From assembly GCA_947000775.1 (NCBI GenBank), contig CAMQGK010000567.1:17776501-17840500 (forward strand): a DNA stretch of 64,000 nt. Reading direction: 5' to 3'. Below, in pieces: positions 13,276 to 28,128 of the stretch. The position numbers and the translations under genes are program-made. The notes beneath the pieces are model-generated. The model was not told the origin of the DNA and ran no database searches. It saw only the letters and a list, made by a program, of their open reading frames with translations. Source of the stretch: Pterois miles (Eukaryota > Chordata > Actinopteri > Perciformes > Scorpaenidae). Within the stretch, counting starts at the first letter, position 1. Every line of letters begins with the position of its first letter.

Positions 13276-14678
13276 AGCATGAGAATGACCATCATATACT
13301 TCTATCATAATGTTCTAATGCACTTTTATAATTTATTTTAATTAATTTATTCATGTATTAATTCATGTTTATTTCTGATTTATGACTAGAACAACTTGAC
13401 AAAGTACTGAGTCACATCTCAAATTAATCTTCAGGTTCCCAGCTTTCAGATCAAGTACACCACTTCTACTGTTGACCTGCTATCTCCCCCTAAAGACCCC
13501 CTGTCCCCTACCACTCCAAAATAGAGGGCAGAATGGGTTTCAAATACGAAGACCTTTAGATTTTTTTCTTTTAATATGGGATCATCACTTAGAAGTCTGT
13601 TCCCAATAAGATCCAGACACCATTGCTGTGAAATACAGTTGGCCAAAGTGACCTCAAGACTCAGGTTTTCTTCACACCTTCTTAAGACTAACGATATCTT
13701 TGGCTGATATTTAACCTCTGTACATTTGCTTTTCTCATACCAGCTGCAACCACTAGATGGCAACAAACCTTTAAAATTATTAACTATATCCACCTGGTGT
13801 TTCTGGTATATCTTCAAATAATTTATATAACAGCAGACTTCTTATCTGTTTAATCTGTTAAAACATGCGAGCATGGAAGCATCAGAGGTCATCACAGTGT
13901 CCAGACAGGAAGTTAGCAGAAGTTTTTTTATTCCTCACAGGAGCAGGAAATTTAATTAATTGTGACTAGCTTGAAATCAAATGTTTGAGGATATTTTTGA
14001 ACAAACAAGACTAAACATGTTACCAGAGGTCGTGGGGGTTTGTGATACAAAGACAGCATTCAAACTGGATTTGATATTACAAATTAAAGAAAATATGTCC
14101 TAAATTCAATTTGCACAGGTTTTGTTTACCCTCCTTTTAAGATCCACTGCCAGAAAATCTGTCATTTAATGAAATTTGTTTTGTACATTTTTTAAAAACA
14201 TTTCTCAAGCATCATCTTTGTACCAAGATAGTTTGTGCATTGCATGGTGGAATAGCAAAGTAATGTGCCTCTCAGTGCCCTATTTTAAAAGTGGTGCTAC
14301 TGAGTCCAGACTAAAAGTCTGGCATTTTTTGTTTTCTAACCGGTGAACATAGTGGAGCATTTTGCAGCTAAAGTGCTGGATATTTCAGGAGACAATCAAG
14401 ACCAACAAAAGAGCTAAGAGACTCAGGTTTGTTAGGTGGACAATACATGACTTTTCATCATTCCAACATTAGATTTTTATCATTTGTAAATAATGTATAC
14501 ATAGCATTTGTTTGACAAATAGGGAGGAAAAAAAGTTATTAACTGACAATTTAACTCCACTATAGAGCAAAAAAATGAATCAAACTAGTGAAAAATACAT
14601 GAGGTTAAAGCCTCTGAACACCCACACAGGCGTTTTCAGTTAATGTGGCTGATTGGACTTCTTAGGACTGTGAGCGTA
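13276..14678. other. No gene recognised
   Basis: AT-rich, with one minus-strand open frame of about 120 codons near 13446-13817 that contains ordinary codons but no recognisable domain, and is not supported by splice sites or a neighbour. Confidence 0.4.
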
Positions 14679-15501
14679 TACACTGATAAGCCATAACATT
14701 AAGACCACTGACAGGTGAAGTGAATAACATTGATTATCTCATTACAATGGCAGTGGGTGAGATATATTAGGCAGCAAGTGAAAATTTTGAAGTTTATGTG
14801 TTGAAAACAGAAAAAAATGGGCAAGTGTAAGGATGTGAGCGCCTTTGACAAGGGCCAAGTTATGATAGCTAGACGACTGGGTCACAGGATCTCCAAAACT
14901 GCAGCTCTTGTGGTCAGGACCTACCAAAAGCAGTCCAAGGAAGGAAAACCAGTGAACCGGAGACAGGGTCATGGGTGGCCAAGGCTCACTGATGCATGTG
15001 GGGAGCGAAGGCTGGCCCATATTGTCCAATCCAATAGAAAAGCTACTGTAGCTCAAATAGCTGAAAAAGCTAATGCTGGTTCTAATAGACAGGTGTCAGA
15101 ACACAGTGCATCACGGTTTCTTGCATATGAGGCTGCGTAGCTACAGACCTGTCAGGGTGCCCATACTGACCTGCATGAGCATCAGAACTGCAATGCAATG
15201 GAAGAAGGTGGCCTGGTCTGATGAATCACATTTTCTTTTACATCATGTGGATGGCCTGGTGCGAGAGGGTCACTTACTTGTGGAAGACATGGCACCAGGA
15301 TGCACTACAGGTAGACGGCAAGCCAGCAGAGGCAGTGTGCACACAGCAAAAATGGTTAAAGAATGGCTTGATTAACATGACAAGTTCAAGGTGTTGACTT
15401 GACCTCCAGATTCTCCAGATCTCAATCCAATCAAGTATCTGTGGGATTAGCTGGACCTACTCATTATTAGGCAGGTGGTCATAATGTTGTGCTTTGTTGT
15501 A
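14679..15501 (+). mobile_element. Tc1/mariner-like element, internally deleted
   Basis: Imperfect inverted ends: TACACTGATAAGCC plus CATTAAGACCACTGACAG on the left, and on the right TACAACAAAGCACAAC plus CATTATGACCACCTGCC read on the other strand. A TA precedes the left end as expected for this superfamily. Part of the transposase remains at 14817-15139. Later parts, including DDE residues, are deleted or disrupted by stops. Confidence 0.85.
14817..15140 (+). pseudogene. Tc1-like transposase N-terminal fragment
   Basis: The frame starts MGKCKDVSAFDKGQVMIARR and includes RRQGHGWPRLTDACGERRL, the helix-turn-helix DNA-binding region of fish Tc1-type transposases. It stops before the catalytic domain. 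Fragments of later coding sequence follow in other frames up to about 15450. Not functional. Confidence 0.85.
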
Positions 15502-15809
15502 CCTGGTAGGACGAGGCAAATTGCATCTTTATCATTCTTATTGATAGATGATTTGTGACCCAATAAATTTCCATCAAAGCTCTGACCACCTTGAGCAGAT
15601 GTCTACTCAGCGAGGATAACTGAAAACACCTCTGAGTGTTCAGGGGCTTTAAGGAAAAATGCATTAATATTTGACCATTAGTTGTCTCATAATCTCGAGA
15701 GATGTTAGCCCTCCAGCTTTTTACACCTAACCAACTGTTCCCTGCTAATTGGGTATTTACTTCAAAAGGAAAAGAAAGTACAGGAGATATCAGTGTCTTT
15801 ATGTACACT

Positions 15810-15815
15810 TTTATT
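15810..15815 (-). terminator. Polyadenylation signal of rpl19
   Basis: AATAAA on the minus strand, 46 bases after the rpl19 stop codon. This short 3' UTR is typical of ribosomal protein genes. Confidence 0.9.
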
Positions 15816-15861
15816 GTCAGCTTGACTGGTGGCAGTGTCAGGCAGGATGGACAGAACCAGA

Positions 15862-19402
<3,541 letters not shown>

Positions 19403-19418
19403 GGCTGCTACTTCAATA

Positions 19419-19430
19419 GGAAAAGGAAGG
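19419..19430 (-). promoter_or_regulatory. 5' terminal oligopyrimidine start region of rpl19
   Basis: CCTTCCTTTTCC on the minus strand, 16 bases or more before the ATG. A pyrimidine tract at the cap site is the established 5'TOP signature through which ribosomal protein mRNAs respond to growth signalling. Position and composition are seen; the exact cap site is inferred. Confidence 0.8.
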
Positions 19431-19455
19431 CTTGAGAGACGGACTGGAAGCTACC

Positions 19456-19462
19456 ATTATAG
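19456..19462 (-). promoter_or_regulatory. TATA-like element of rpl19
   Basis: CTATAAT on the minus strand about 28 bases before the oligopyrimidine tract, the spacing expected of a TATA-type element. Confidence 0.5.
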
Positions 19463-19464
19463 AG

Positions 19465-21649
19465 GAGAGTCCATCACTGACGACGAAACAACTCCGTGTT
19501 AGTCCAGACCACACGGGACATTATTGATACTCTAAATATTTCATAGTACAAATATCTGTGATAATGTAAAGATAAAACTGATAGAAATTGATACGAACAG
19601 GCGATCTTGAGTGTATTTTTTAGATTTAAATCGCTGATCTCCCCCTCGTAAAATAATGGTACTGATCACAATGTTTGCAATGCATTGTGGGTAAGATTGG
19701 ATGCATTCTTCTGTTGAAACACATGGTGGCGGTGTGAACAGAAACGCCACTGATACCAGACAAAAACTTATTTAACAAGATTATGTTCATTTATATTATT
19801 ATATTCATATTATGGTTAATATATTACACTTGTACACTGATGACTAGTATTTCAAATCATAATTTAAAATAACTAATTTGACCAGTTTTAATGTGTAACC
19901 CTTGACGTTGCACCTTCAAAACCTTTAATTCAGCCTTCAAAAAACAGGATTAAGATGGAAAAAAAATGAAATAAAAAATACCACAGCGAAATTAATAATT
20001 ATAATTAATTGACATTTTTCTATTATTCTCAAAAATGATTGTGTGACGTACTGTATATTCTGCATTATACAGAACCTATGAGTGCTAAATGCTTTTAAAA
20101 ATATGTGCAAATGGATTTTTTGTATTGTATTTATTGAATTCATGTACATAAGTATGCTGTTTTCATCTATCCTCTGGTCAAACTTCACGCATTAAACTTA
20201 TGCTGCTACCTCTAACAAGAAAGGAGAGACAAGACAGAAGAAGAGATTGAGTTCCTAAAATATTGCACAAATCCTTCATAAAATCTAAACTGTAAGTGAT
20301 GCACTGTGAAATTCAGCCTATTGAGGGTGCGAAAGACACCCATAGTGAATAATTAACAGTATAAAATTAACAGTGACAAGTTTGGCGACAAGTTGACGTC
20401 CAAAATATGCAGCTTCAGGAAATTTAAAAAAAAAATTAAAAATCTTTTAGTCTTTTGAGGAAACTTTAATTGTTTCTGTTTAAAACAAAATGTGACCACA
20501 ATGAGTGGTTTAGTATTAGAAATAGCCAACTGGTACATCACCATCTGACATGGCTACTTATTAAGGTCGCGACTGTTGCATCCTTGGCTCTCCTGCAGCA
20601 GTCCATCACCATGGCAACACTGCACACTCGCAGTGTGGGAGCATGAGGAGCACTTGTGTGACTTCTTCACCTCAGGTTACCCAGAAATACAAACTGAAAT
20701 CATCATCTCCAGGCAGAGTATAACCCAAAGTACCTTCTACCACAGCTTTGGCAGACACTGCTCTCCTCTCTGCCCAAATATGATTAAACCTTAAGGATGT
20801 TGGACTATAATAGTCTCCTGAGGAGGGTCACTAATGTGTCTGGAGCAGCATGCCTTTTGTGGTCCTGAACTGTACTTTTCTAACCATACTGTATCATACT
20901 TGTTTCAAGCTCTGTGGTTTAGTAATAATCAGTTAGTCCATTACAAACCCATTAAACTTCCTCACATTGAATATGTTTACACACACATTTGTATCCTGAA
21001 TTTTGGTCTTATTTTGTTTTTTTTATATCATGTTTACACACGACAAACTGTCTTCTTATCTACATATTTGTGTATACATGACCCAAAACAATATCAAGGT
21101 TTATGATCATCTGTGTCTTGACTCCTTAACATCTCAGCCATTCATTTCAGTCCCAACAGAGAATGATCAGAAACCTGCATATAAAGGTGTTGCCAAACCA
21201 CATGCCAAAGTGTCCTATTGGAACACTCCAGCTAGCATATCCAGGTCTCTCAAAACAAAGATATGAAGTTTACATGTGCAACACTTAATCAGGATACTCC
21301 AAAACATGCATGGAAACATGTTCAATATGATGGATAAACTGCAGCGTCACCTTAGGTACAAACGAACACATTCTGACAACATTTCTGCTGTGCAGGTAGG
21401 AAAAAAGTCCCTCCTCAACAGATTTTTAACATTGCTTATTTGCAATGCAACAGCTGATTAGTACTGTGAGGGTGCCCAGAACCAATTATTTCAATTTGGA
21501 ATGAATCCTCAAATTGATTAAAGATTGAATGAACAGAGGTGTGTTGTGCAAGGTGTGCAGATGTAAAGTAACTGCAGTTAATCCTTTTTTTTTTATATAC
21601 TGATTTTTTTGTACATTTTTATGAATTAATAAGAACTGTTTAAGCCAGA
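19465..21649. other. Intergenic, no gene recognised
   Basis: AT-rich. A stretch at 20576-20690 contains CACCATGGCAACACTG and is flanked by AG and GT dinucleotides that could bound an exon, but its translation is not recognised. Nothing else is supported. Confidence 0.4.
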
Positions 21650-22685
21650 CTTGTTAATTATTTATACTTTAGCGCCACTAATTTCTTCAATACATTAACG
21701 CAGGGGTGGCACGGTGGTGCAGTGGTTAGCGCTGTCGCCTCACAGCAAGAGGGTCACAGGTTTGATTCCAGCTTGGGACTCTTCTGTGTGGAGTTTGCAT
21801 GTTCTCCCCGTGTAAGCGTGGGTTCTCTCCGGGTACTCCGGCTTCCTCCCACAGTCCAAAGACATGCTGTTTAGGTTAATTGATCACTCTAAATTGCCCG
21901 TAGGTGTGAATGTGAGGGTGAATGGTTGTCTGTCTATATGTTGTCTGTCTCTATGTGCCCTGCGATGGACTGGTGACCTGTCCAGGGTGTACCCCGCCTT
22001 CGCCCTATGCCAGCTGGGATCGGCTCCAGCCCCCCCGCGACCCCGAACGGGATAAGCGGTTGACGATGGATGGATGGACATTAACGCAGTTTGCAGTTTT
22101 TCGGTTGTAGTCAGTTAGCTTGGAGCTAGAGTGAAGATACTGGCATTATATGAAACAAGAAAACCGGATTCATTGATACCGACCACGTCATAGTGGCTTG
22201 TTGGGAAAGAGGCTAAATAAGGCACTATGTTAGGGTAAATTTTGGGAAGGAAAAAACTGTCATGGCCATTGAGGCCAGGGGTCCCTTGACCTCTGACCTC
22301 AAGATATGTACATGAAAATAGGTTCTCCCCTTTACAGACATGCCCACTTTATGATAATCACATACAGTTTGGATCAAGTCATAGTCAAGTCAGCACACTG
22401 ACACACTGACAGCTGTTGTTGCCTGTTGGGCTGCAGTTTGCCATGATATGATTTGAGCATATTTTTATGCTAAATGCAGTAACTGTTAGGATTTCTGGAC
22501 AATATTTATCATTGTTTTGTGTTGTTAATTGATTTGGAATAATAAGTATATACATAGATATTTGTCCACTCCCATCTTGATAAGAGTATTAGATACTTGA
22601 CAATTCTCCCTTTAAGGTATATTTTTAACTGATAAAAATGTGTGATTAATTTGCAATTAAATATTTGAATCGACTGAAAGCCCTA
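21650..22685 (+). repeat. Repeat family A, long copy interrupted by a SINE
   Basis: Family landmarks continue on both sides of the SINE at 21704-22077. The right terminus reads AATCGACTGAAAGCCCTA. A perfect DR1 pair, TGACCTCTGACCT, is at 22287-22299. Confidence 0.8.
21704..22077 (+). mobile_element. tRNA-headed SINE family C, complete copy with target duplication
   Basis: Flanked by the 12-bp duplication ACATTAACGCAG at 21692-21703 and 22078-22089. The head has a pol III A-box-like GGTGCAGTGGTTAGC and a B-box-like GGTTTGATTCC; the 3' tail is ATGGATGGATGG. The tail resembles the 3' end of the LINE at 24105-24352, suggesting that this LINE family supplied the retrotransposition machinery. Confidence 0.92.
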
Positions 22686-23371
22686 ACTTTAATAAATGTA
22701 AGTTTTGTTGGTCAAAATGTATTGGTTTTCTTCACTCTGCTGACATACTCAATGGTATCAAAGTCATTGAAAGCAGCACTAAGCCTGAGGTCTCGCCTTA
22801 CCATCAGTGACTTTGAGCCTCGACTCAGTCCTGCGATGAGTTGAGTGGCAGGACGACATTCTAGCGGTGTCAGATGGAAACCACAGTCACATTTGCAGGG
22901 TCTTTTAATACTGAACTCGTCAGGGTGTTCATGATGGTACACCTCTATTGCTGTCCTTCACCAAAGTATTTGTGTAGACAACACACATCAAATCATGTCC
23001 ATCCAGAGGGAGAGAAAATATACAAGACAGATGAGGGAATGAATACGATATTGAGGCATATTTACTATATAAGCTTGACCTATTCACTGCAAAAAGTTGC
23101 AAAGAAGAGCATCCGCTAAATGTGAAACATGACTGTCCATCCACTCATTTACTTATAGCGACAGCACAGAAGATGAAAAACAAGTTCGCAGCTGAGGATA
23201 AACTGAAACTCCGTGTCCTTCTGCTGCACATTATGTTTTTATCCTGGAGACAGATGTCAACCAGCTGCTGCAGGAGAGTCACAGTGACGCTATCATCATT
23301 TTGAGAGTACACCATGCCTCTGTTTCCCTGCAAACCATCAAGGCCTCCTCCTACTGAGGTAACCACCTCAC

Positions 23372-23469
23372 CGGAAGTATGAGCTGTAGCCACAGAGGAC
23401 GATCTGGTGGGCGATTAATCCAGTGCCATCAGCTCTGATCACAACGTCACAGAAGGAGTTTGCAACAGA
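23372..23469 (-). pseudogene. BTB/POZ-domain-like exon or relic
   Basis: On the minus strand, an AG acceptor (TACCTGTTAG) precedes 32 open codons and a GTGAGG donor. The translation contains SFCDVVIRADGTG, IAHQIVLCGYSSYF: this matches the start of BTB domains (F-C-D-V, a DG turn, A-H-x-x-V-L, S-x-Y-F). BTB domains mediate dimerisation and cullin-3 binding in kelch-like proteins. I find no convincing following exon with the rest of the fold; in the reading frame of the DNA itself a TGA follows directly. It may be an isolated relic of a duplicated gene or one exon of an unrecognised minus-strand gene. Confidence 0.45.
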
Positions 23470-24104
23470 CTAACAGGTATAGGGATAATGTGGAGGTGAA
23501 ATCTTCCCTTCTTTATTCAGTTTACTTCATCAATGGATATGATAGCATCTCTGCTGTATTCATTTATTTTTCACAAAACTGTTTCAGAATAATATTGAGC
23601 ATCAGCACTATACTACACTGAGAATAGTCATTATTGTCTATAATGATTTAAAGGCTCAGTCTGCCTTTTTTAACCATATAAATTTGATATGCTCATAATT
23701 TAAGATGTTTTTTATTTAGTATTATTTGTAATGTATGTTGCTACTCTGCTTTATTGCTCTGTTTTTTTTTTTTCTTTATTTTCTGAATAACGGTGTCTTA
23801 TAAACCTGTTTGGGCTAGGGATATTATTTATGCTTTACACAATAATAATTAATATTAAAAAATCCATTAAGAGTTTCAGTGTTTTGTGTCTCTCATCTGA
23901 TCATGACTCATAGAGCTATGTTTTAAACTAACATCTAGTCATGGATACTCAAAGCAGCACTAATCAATATTTTCTTATGTTTCCTAAATCAAATGAACAG
24001 TTTATGAAATACCAAAAGCACGTGAAGTTGTTAAAATTAGTTCCACCTTGACCAGCTACGACATCCAAGTACCTCTTATGCATCAATGATCTAATTCAGC
24101 ATCT

Positions 24105-24352
24105 GGTTCTGGCATCTGGTAAGGGTGCCCCCTGGGCGCCTCCCCAGGGAGGGACCAGCTAGGAGGAGGCCACGGGGAAGACCAAGGACTAGGTGGAGAG
24201 ATTATATCTCCACAGGAAACCAAGGAACGCCTCAGGATTCCCCAGTCAGAGCTGGTTAATGTGGCCCGGGAAAACCGAAATTTGGGGTCCCCTGCTGGAG
24301 CTGTTGCCTCTGTGACTTGAACCCGGATAAGTGGTTGACGATGAGTGATGAT
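24105..24352 (+). mobile_element. 3' end of a Rex/RTE-like non-LTR retrotransposon
   Basis: A reading frame near 24151 gives RRPRGRPRTRWRDYIS, the conserved tail of fish reverse-transcriptase ORFs, then decays. The end, GGATAAGTGGTTGACGATGA, corresponds to the 3' tail of SINE family C. The exact clade is not certain. Confidence 0.7.
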
Positions 24353-25154
24353 CTAATGATATAATACTATAACACTGCCAGCAGCCACTCTGCATTATGT
24401 GTTCTTTTGCTTTTGATACTTTCAGCACATTTGTACTTAAAGGGGAGTATTTTTATACTGTGGTATTGCTTTTTTAATGATTGCTTGGTTGAGTCTTTAG
24501 CGCTCTCATCGGCTAAGCTGCTGCAAGTCAGTTCAACTGGGTGGTGCAAACTGAACCTGCTTCCTGAAGCACAGAGTCAGAGGGAAAATTAGAGAAACTG
24601 GAGGGAAATAATATGGTGGTCTAGAGGGGTCTAGAGGGGCTCCGTAACAGCTGAGTGAACAGACATACGTACTTTATGAACATACACATTGCCAGAAATA
24701 TGGCTCCCAACATATTTTAATGTTGCTCCATTGCTGCAAACAAAATGTGTAGCTATAGGCCTACATAGCTAATTGTTTGCTACTGTGCTAATGTTGTGTT
24801 CACAACTTGTCTCACTGCCCACAAGTCGCTCAAGAAAGACAGTGCATGTTTTAAACTTTTGATTTAAAACAGAATTTGATTTAGCTAGCTGTTGCACATA
24901 AGTGTTTTCAGTTGCTGTAAGCCCCATAGATGTGAGTCAATAGGGCCCTACTACACTCACCAGTAGGTATTATCATCTATTCACAATGGGTAAAAATGAG
25001 AAAGTCAACTGAAGGTAAGAGGGAGGGGTTGTGGATGGATCAAACAAACATTGGACTTTCACCTTGGAGACTAGAGTTAGCACCCTCTGTCAAACCAACA
25101 ATGTGTATCCGTCTTGGTGTTTGTAGTTATTTTAACCCAAAACATTATGTTTTT

Positions 25155-25335
25155 CCCTAAACCTAAAGAAGTTGTAGTTTTGTTGCCTAAACCTACAAAA
25201 GTTGTAGTTTTATTGCCTAAACCTAAAGAAGTTGTAGTTCTGTTGCCTAAATGTAAAAGAAGTTGTAGTTTTATTACCTAAACCTACAGAAGTTGTAGGT
25301 TTGCTGCCTAAACCTAAAGAAGTTTTTTAGTTTGT
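25155..25335 (+). repeat. 30-bp tandem repeat
   Basis: Five to six units of CCTAAACCTAAAGAAGTTGT plus AGTTTTGTTG. A single diverged unit with the same upstream sequence (TTATTTTAACCCAAA) occurs near 29906-29970, so a dispersed element was locally amplified here. Confidence 0.85.
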
Positions 25336-25339
25336 GTAC

Positions 25340-26630
25340 AAAAAGTGAAGTGTCATTCAGTTTAACGTGTTACAACGCGTAGCTTTTAAGTTTCATTTTC
25401 ACTTTTACAACAAAGTGGGTTGATATGTAGACAGATCACGGCCTTGTGAACCTATTAGTTTAGTCCTAGTAGCCCACAAAAGACATGTGTTGATAACGCC
25501 TATTCAACAGCCTGATAGCAGTCAGGCCAGGAGCCATTTTCTATATCCACTTTTATTTTCACAGTTTTGACCCCGGGATAAATATTTTAGCCTACTTTTT
25601 GTTGTATGTGCACAGAGCCGTCCTTACTGATTTCATCCATATTTATCACTGGATGTTAATGCTATTATGTTTATTTAATCCCAGTTGGCAACATTTATTT
25701 TTGCTGCTGGGAAATCTGGGGCCCCTGACAACAACTCACCCAGGGGCCTCAAACTGGAAATACCTTTAATTCCTGGCATGTTTCAGAGCCCCAGTAAAGC
25801 TCTGCCCCGCCTAAAACATAATCCCACCACCCCTGGGTCAACATTGTCAGTTACATCTATAGAACCGGGTCCCTGGAGCTGGTCCCTGGAGTTTTTGTGT
25901 TTTTGCTCCAGGCCACATCAGTATGATAAGCCTTCAGATAGTGATCATGAAAATGAACAACTCCCCCCATTACAGCCCTCTAGGACCTGTGGGCTCCGGA
26001 TCCACGGTGTGGAGACCTGACAGTCGAGGCTGTCCACGGCCTCCATCACCGCGGCAGCTCTGTTGTTCTCCCATCAATCGATGAGTGAAGGTGGGGTCTG
26101 TTCAGTGGGGCGTGGACCTCGGCTCCCAGCTGGAGTCGGTAGAGCGCTCACAGCAGACAGAAAGACGTCAAGACGGACACAGGAAGACAGAAACATACCG
26201 GTAATAAGAGCAGTCTGCCTTCAAAATAAAAGCATGTGTTTAACAAGCCCTCAGCTGTAACCAAGTGTAGGGTACTTTTACTTTAGAGATCACGACTATA
26301 ACAACTAATGTTCCCATCACCATTGCTAAGATTATTATTACGTATGAAAAATCATTAGACACAGGCCAAATTAATGTTGACATTATTTGTAAAAAATGAA
26401 TGTCATGAACTGAAACATGGGTGGCATTTAAAAGATTAACGTGTATTTCCTCCCACATATTATTTACATAAACAATTTGGTAAACTACTGACAGCATGTG
26501 TAGCCCTCTAACATAATAGTGACATTCACAGAAACAATAATGGTAGACAGTATAATATAATGTATGTATTCATATATGTGTGTTAATGTAATGAACATTA
26601 TATTATATTGTGTTATATAATATTTAGGAG
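25340..26630. other. Intergenic, no gene recognised
   Basis: The open frame at 25685-26020 has no recognisable domain or start context. No RNA gene is seen. Confidence 0.4.
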
Positions 26631-26958
26631 TGGGCTGCACGGTGGTGGAGTGCACTGTCACCTCACAGCAAGAGGGTCGCAGGTTCGAATCCGGCTTGGG
26701 GCTCTTCTGTGTGGAGTTTGCATGTTCTCCCCGTGTGAGCGTGGGTTTTCTCCAGGTACTCCGGCTTCCTCCCACAGTCCAAAGACATGCTATTTAGGTT
26801 AATTGATGACTCTAAATTGTGAGCTCTGAGTGTGTGAGATGTGAGCGCGAATGGTTGTTTGTCTATATGTTGTATGTCTCTATGTGCCCTGCGATGGACT
26901 GGCAACCTGTCCAGGGTGAACCCCGCCTTCCCCAATGCCAGCTGGGATCGGCTCCAGC
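26631..26958 (+). mobile_element. tRNA-headed SINE family C, copy lacking its tail
   Basis: The head has a good B-box, GGTTCGAATCC. The body follows the consensus as far as GGGATCGGCTCCAGC, where it joins a family A repeat directly, so its 3' tail was lost. Confidence 0.88.
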
Positions 26959-27260
26959 TGACTTGACTATGCCTGGCTCCAAACTGCATGTGATTATTAC
27001 ACAGTGGGAAGGTCTGTAAAGGGGGAGACTCGTGGGTACCCATAAAACCCATTTTCAGTCAAATACCTTGAGGTCAAAGGTCAAGGGACCCCTTTGAAAA
27101 TGGCCATGCCTAGTCCAAGTTTGGAGTGTTATTTAACCTCCTTGATGGCAAGCTAGTATGACACTGTTTGTACCAGTGGGTTCCTTAAGTTTCGTCACTC
27201 TAGATTAAATCTGAGCCCTCTACCACCTAAAATAGACTGATTGCATTGAAATTAATTTGC
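26959..27260 (-). repeat. Repeat family A, inverted copy
   Basis: Carries the shared core; a perfect DR1 pair, AGGTCAAAGGTCA, is at 27071-27083. It lies about 0.95 kb upstream of the cacnb1 start codon. Confidence 0.8.
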
Positions 27261-27330
27261 ATGAACTTTTTAGTATCGTATTGACAATGACATCCGGAAT
27301 TCTATCATATTAAATTATATTACATTATAT

Positions 27331-27402
27331 TTTGCATGTTCTCCCCGTGTTTGCGTGATTTTTCTCCCACGGTCCAGAGACATGCAGGTTAGGTTAATTG
27401 TT
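27331..27402 (+). repeat. Fragment of SINE family C between AT-rich repeats
   Basis: Contains TTGCATGTTCTCCCCGTGT and GACATGCAGGTTAGGTTAAT. It is flanked on both sides by TATTATATTAGAT-type repeats (27298-27330 and 27405-27445). Confidence 0.7.
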
Positions 27403-27769
27403 GTATATTATATTAGATTATATTATATTAGATTATATTATATATACTGGAGGTCTCTCTGCCTGCTGACAAATAGTTTCAAGATTGCATTGACACATAT
27501 AACTTACACTGATTGTTTTTTATAGGCCGCCATTTGTTCATTTACCCATTGATAAATAAATAATAAGTAACAGAAATTCACACAAATGTGCATAGAGCAG
27601 AAGGCAAACTACTACACTGTATATACTGTACATATGAGTTATTCATATATGTTAACTCTGAAAACAGATGGAAAGTCATGTAAGACGTTTATTTTTATAA
27701 ATAAGTTTAAAGTTTACATATCAGTTCATTAAATATACAATGCAGTGTCAAATTAATCGCACCCTCCCG

Positions 27770-28038
27770 GTTGCGTCACTATTGAGTTCAAAGAATTGTA
27801 TTTTGAAATCAGTAACCGGATGTGGCGCTGCGTCATTCCGCTGTCTTGACTGTAATGTAAAAGCCTGGTGCGCCAGTGTGTAACGCTATAGGCTGGAGGG
27901 AGGCAGCTGTTGCCATTATTTTACCAGCCAGCTCAGACACATCAGCGGCTTCATCCTCCCCGGAAAAAAAAGAAGATGAGTCTGTCGACACCGTCTTAAA
28001 CACACGAAACTGAAAATAGATTTTAAAAAGTTAAATCA
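27770..28038 (+). promoter_or_regulatory. Presumed cacnb1 promoter and 5' UTR
   Basis: CpG-containing sequence directly before the cacnb1 start, in contrast to AT-rich surroundings. It contains CAGCTG (27904-27909), the E-box bound by myogenic bHLH factors, and a CRE-like TGCGTCATTCC near 27830. The transcription start is not defined by the sequence. Confidence 0.4.
27976..27999 (+). other. Upstream ORF before cacnb1
   Basis: ATG followed by six codons and TAA, encoding MSLSTPS. Its start has A at -3; the main cacnb1 ATG, 63 bases downstream, has T at -3 and G at +4. If the transcript includes it, the uORF would be favoured by scanning ribosomes and could reduce cacnb1 translation. Confidence 0.45.
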
Positions 28039-28128
28039 ATGGTACAGAAAAGTAGTATGTCCAGGACGCCTTCGACCTCAACCCAGGAGATCCAAATGGA
28101 CATGTTCGACCATCATCCACACACACAG
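28039..28128 (+). CDS. cacnb1: cacnb1 exon 1
   Basis: Thirty codons from MVQKSSMSRTPS to HHPHTQ, donor GTAAAC, phase 0. The start is chosen from its match to the mammalian beta-1 N-terminus; the frame is closed by TAA upstream. Confidence 0.93.

Noticed and set aside
20576..20690. Possible exon containing CACCATGGCAACACTG
   Set aside because: AG and GT dinucleotides flank it but the translation is not recognised and neither strand gives a conserved motif.
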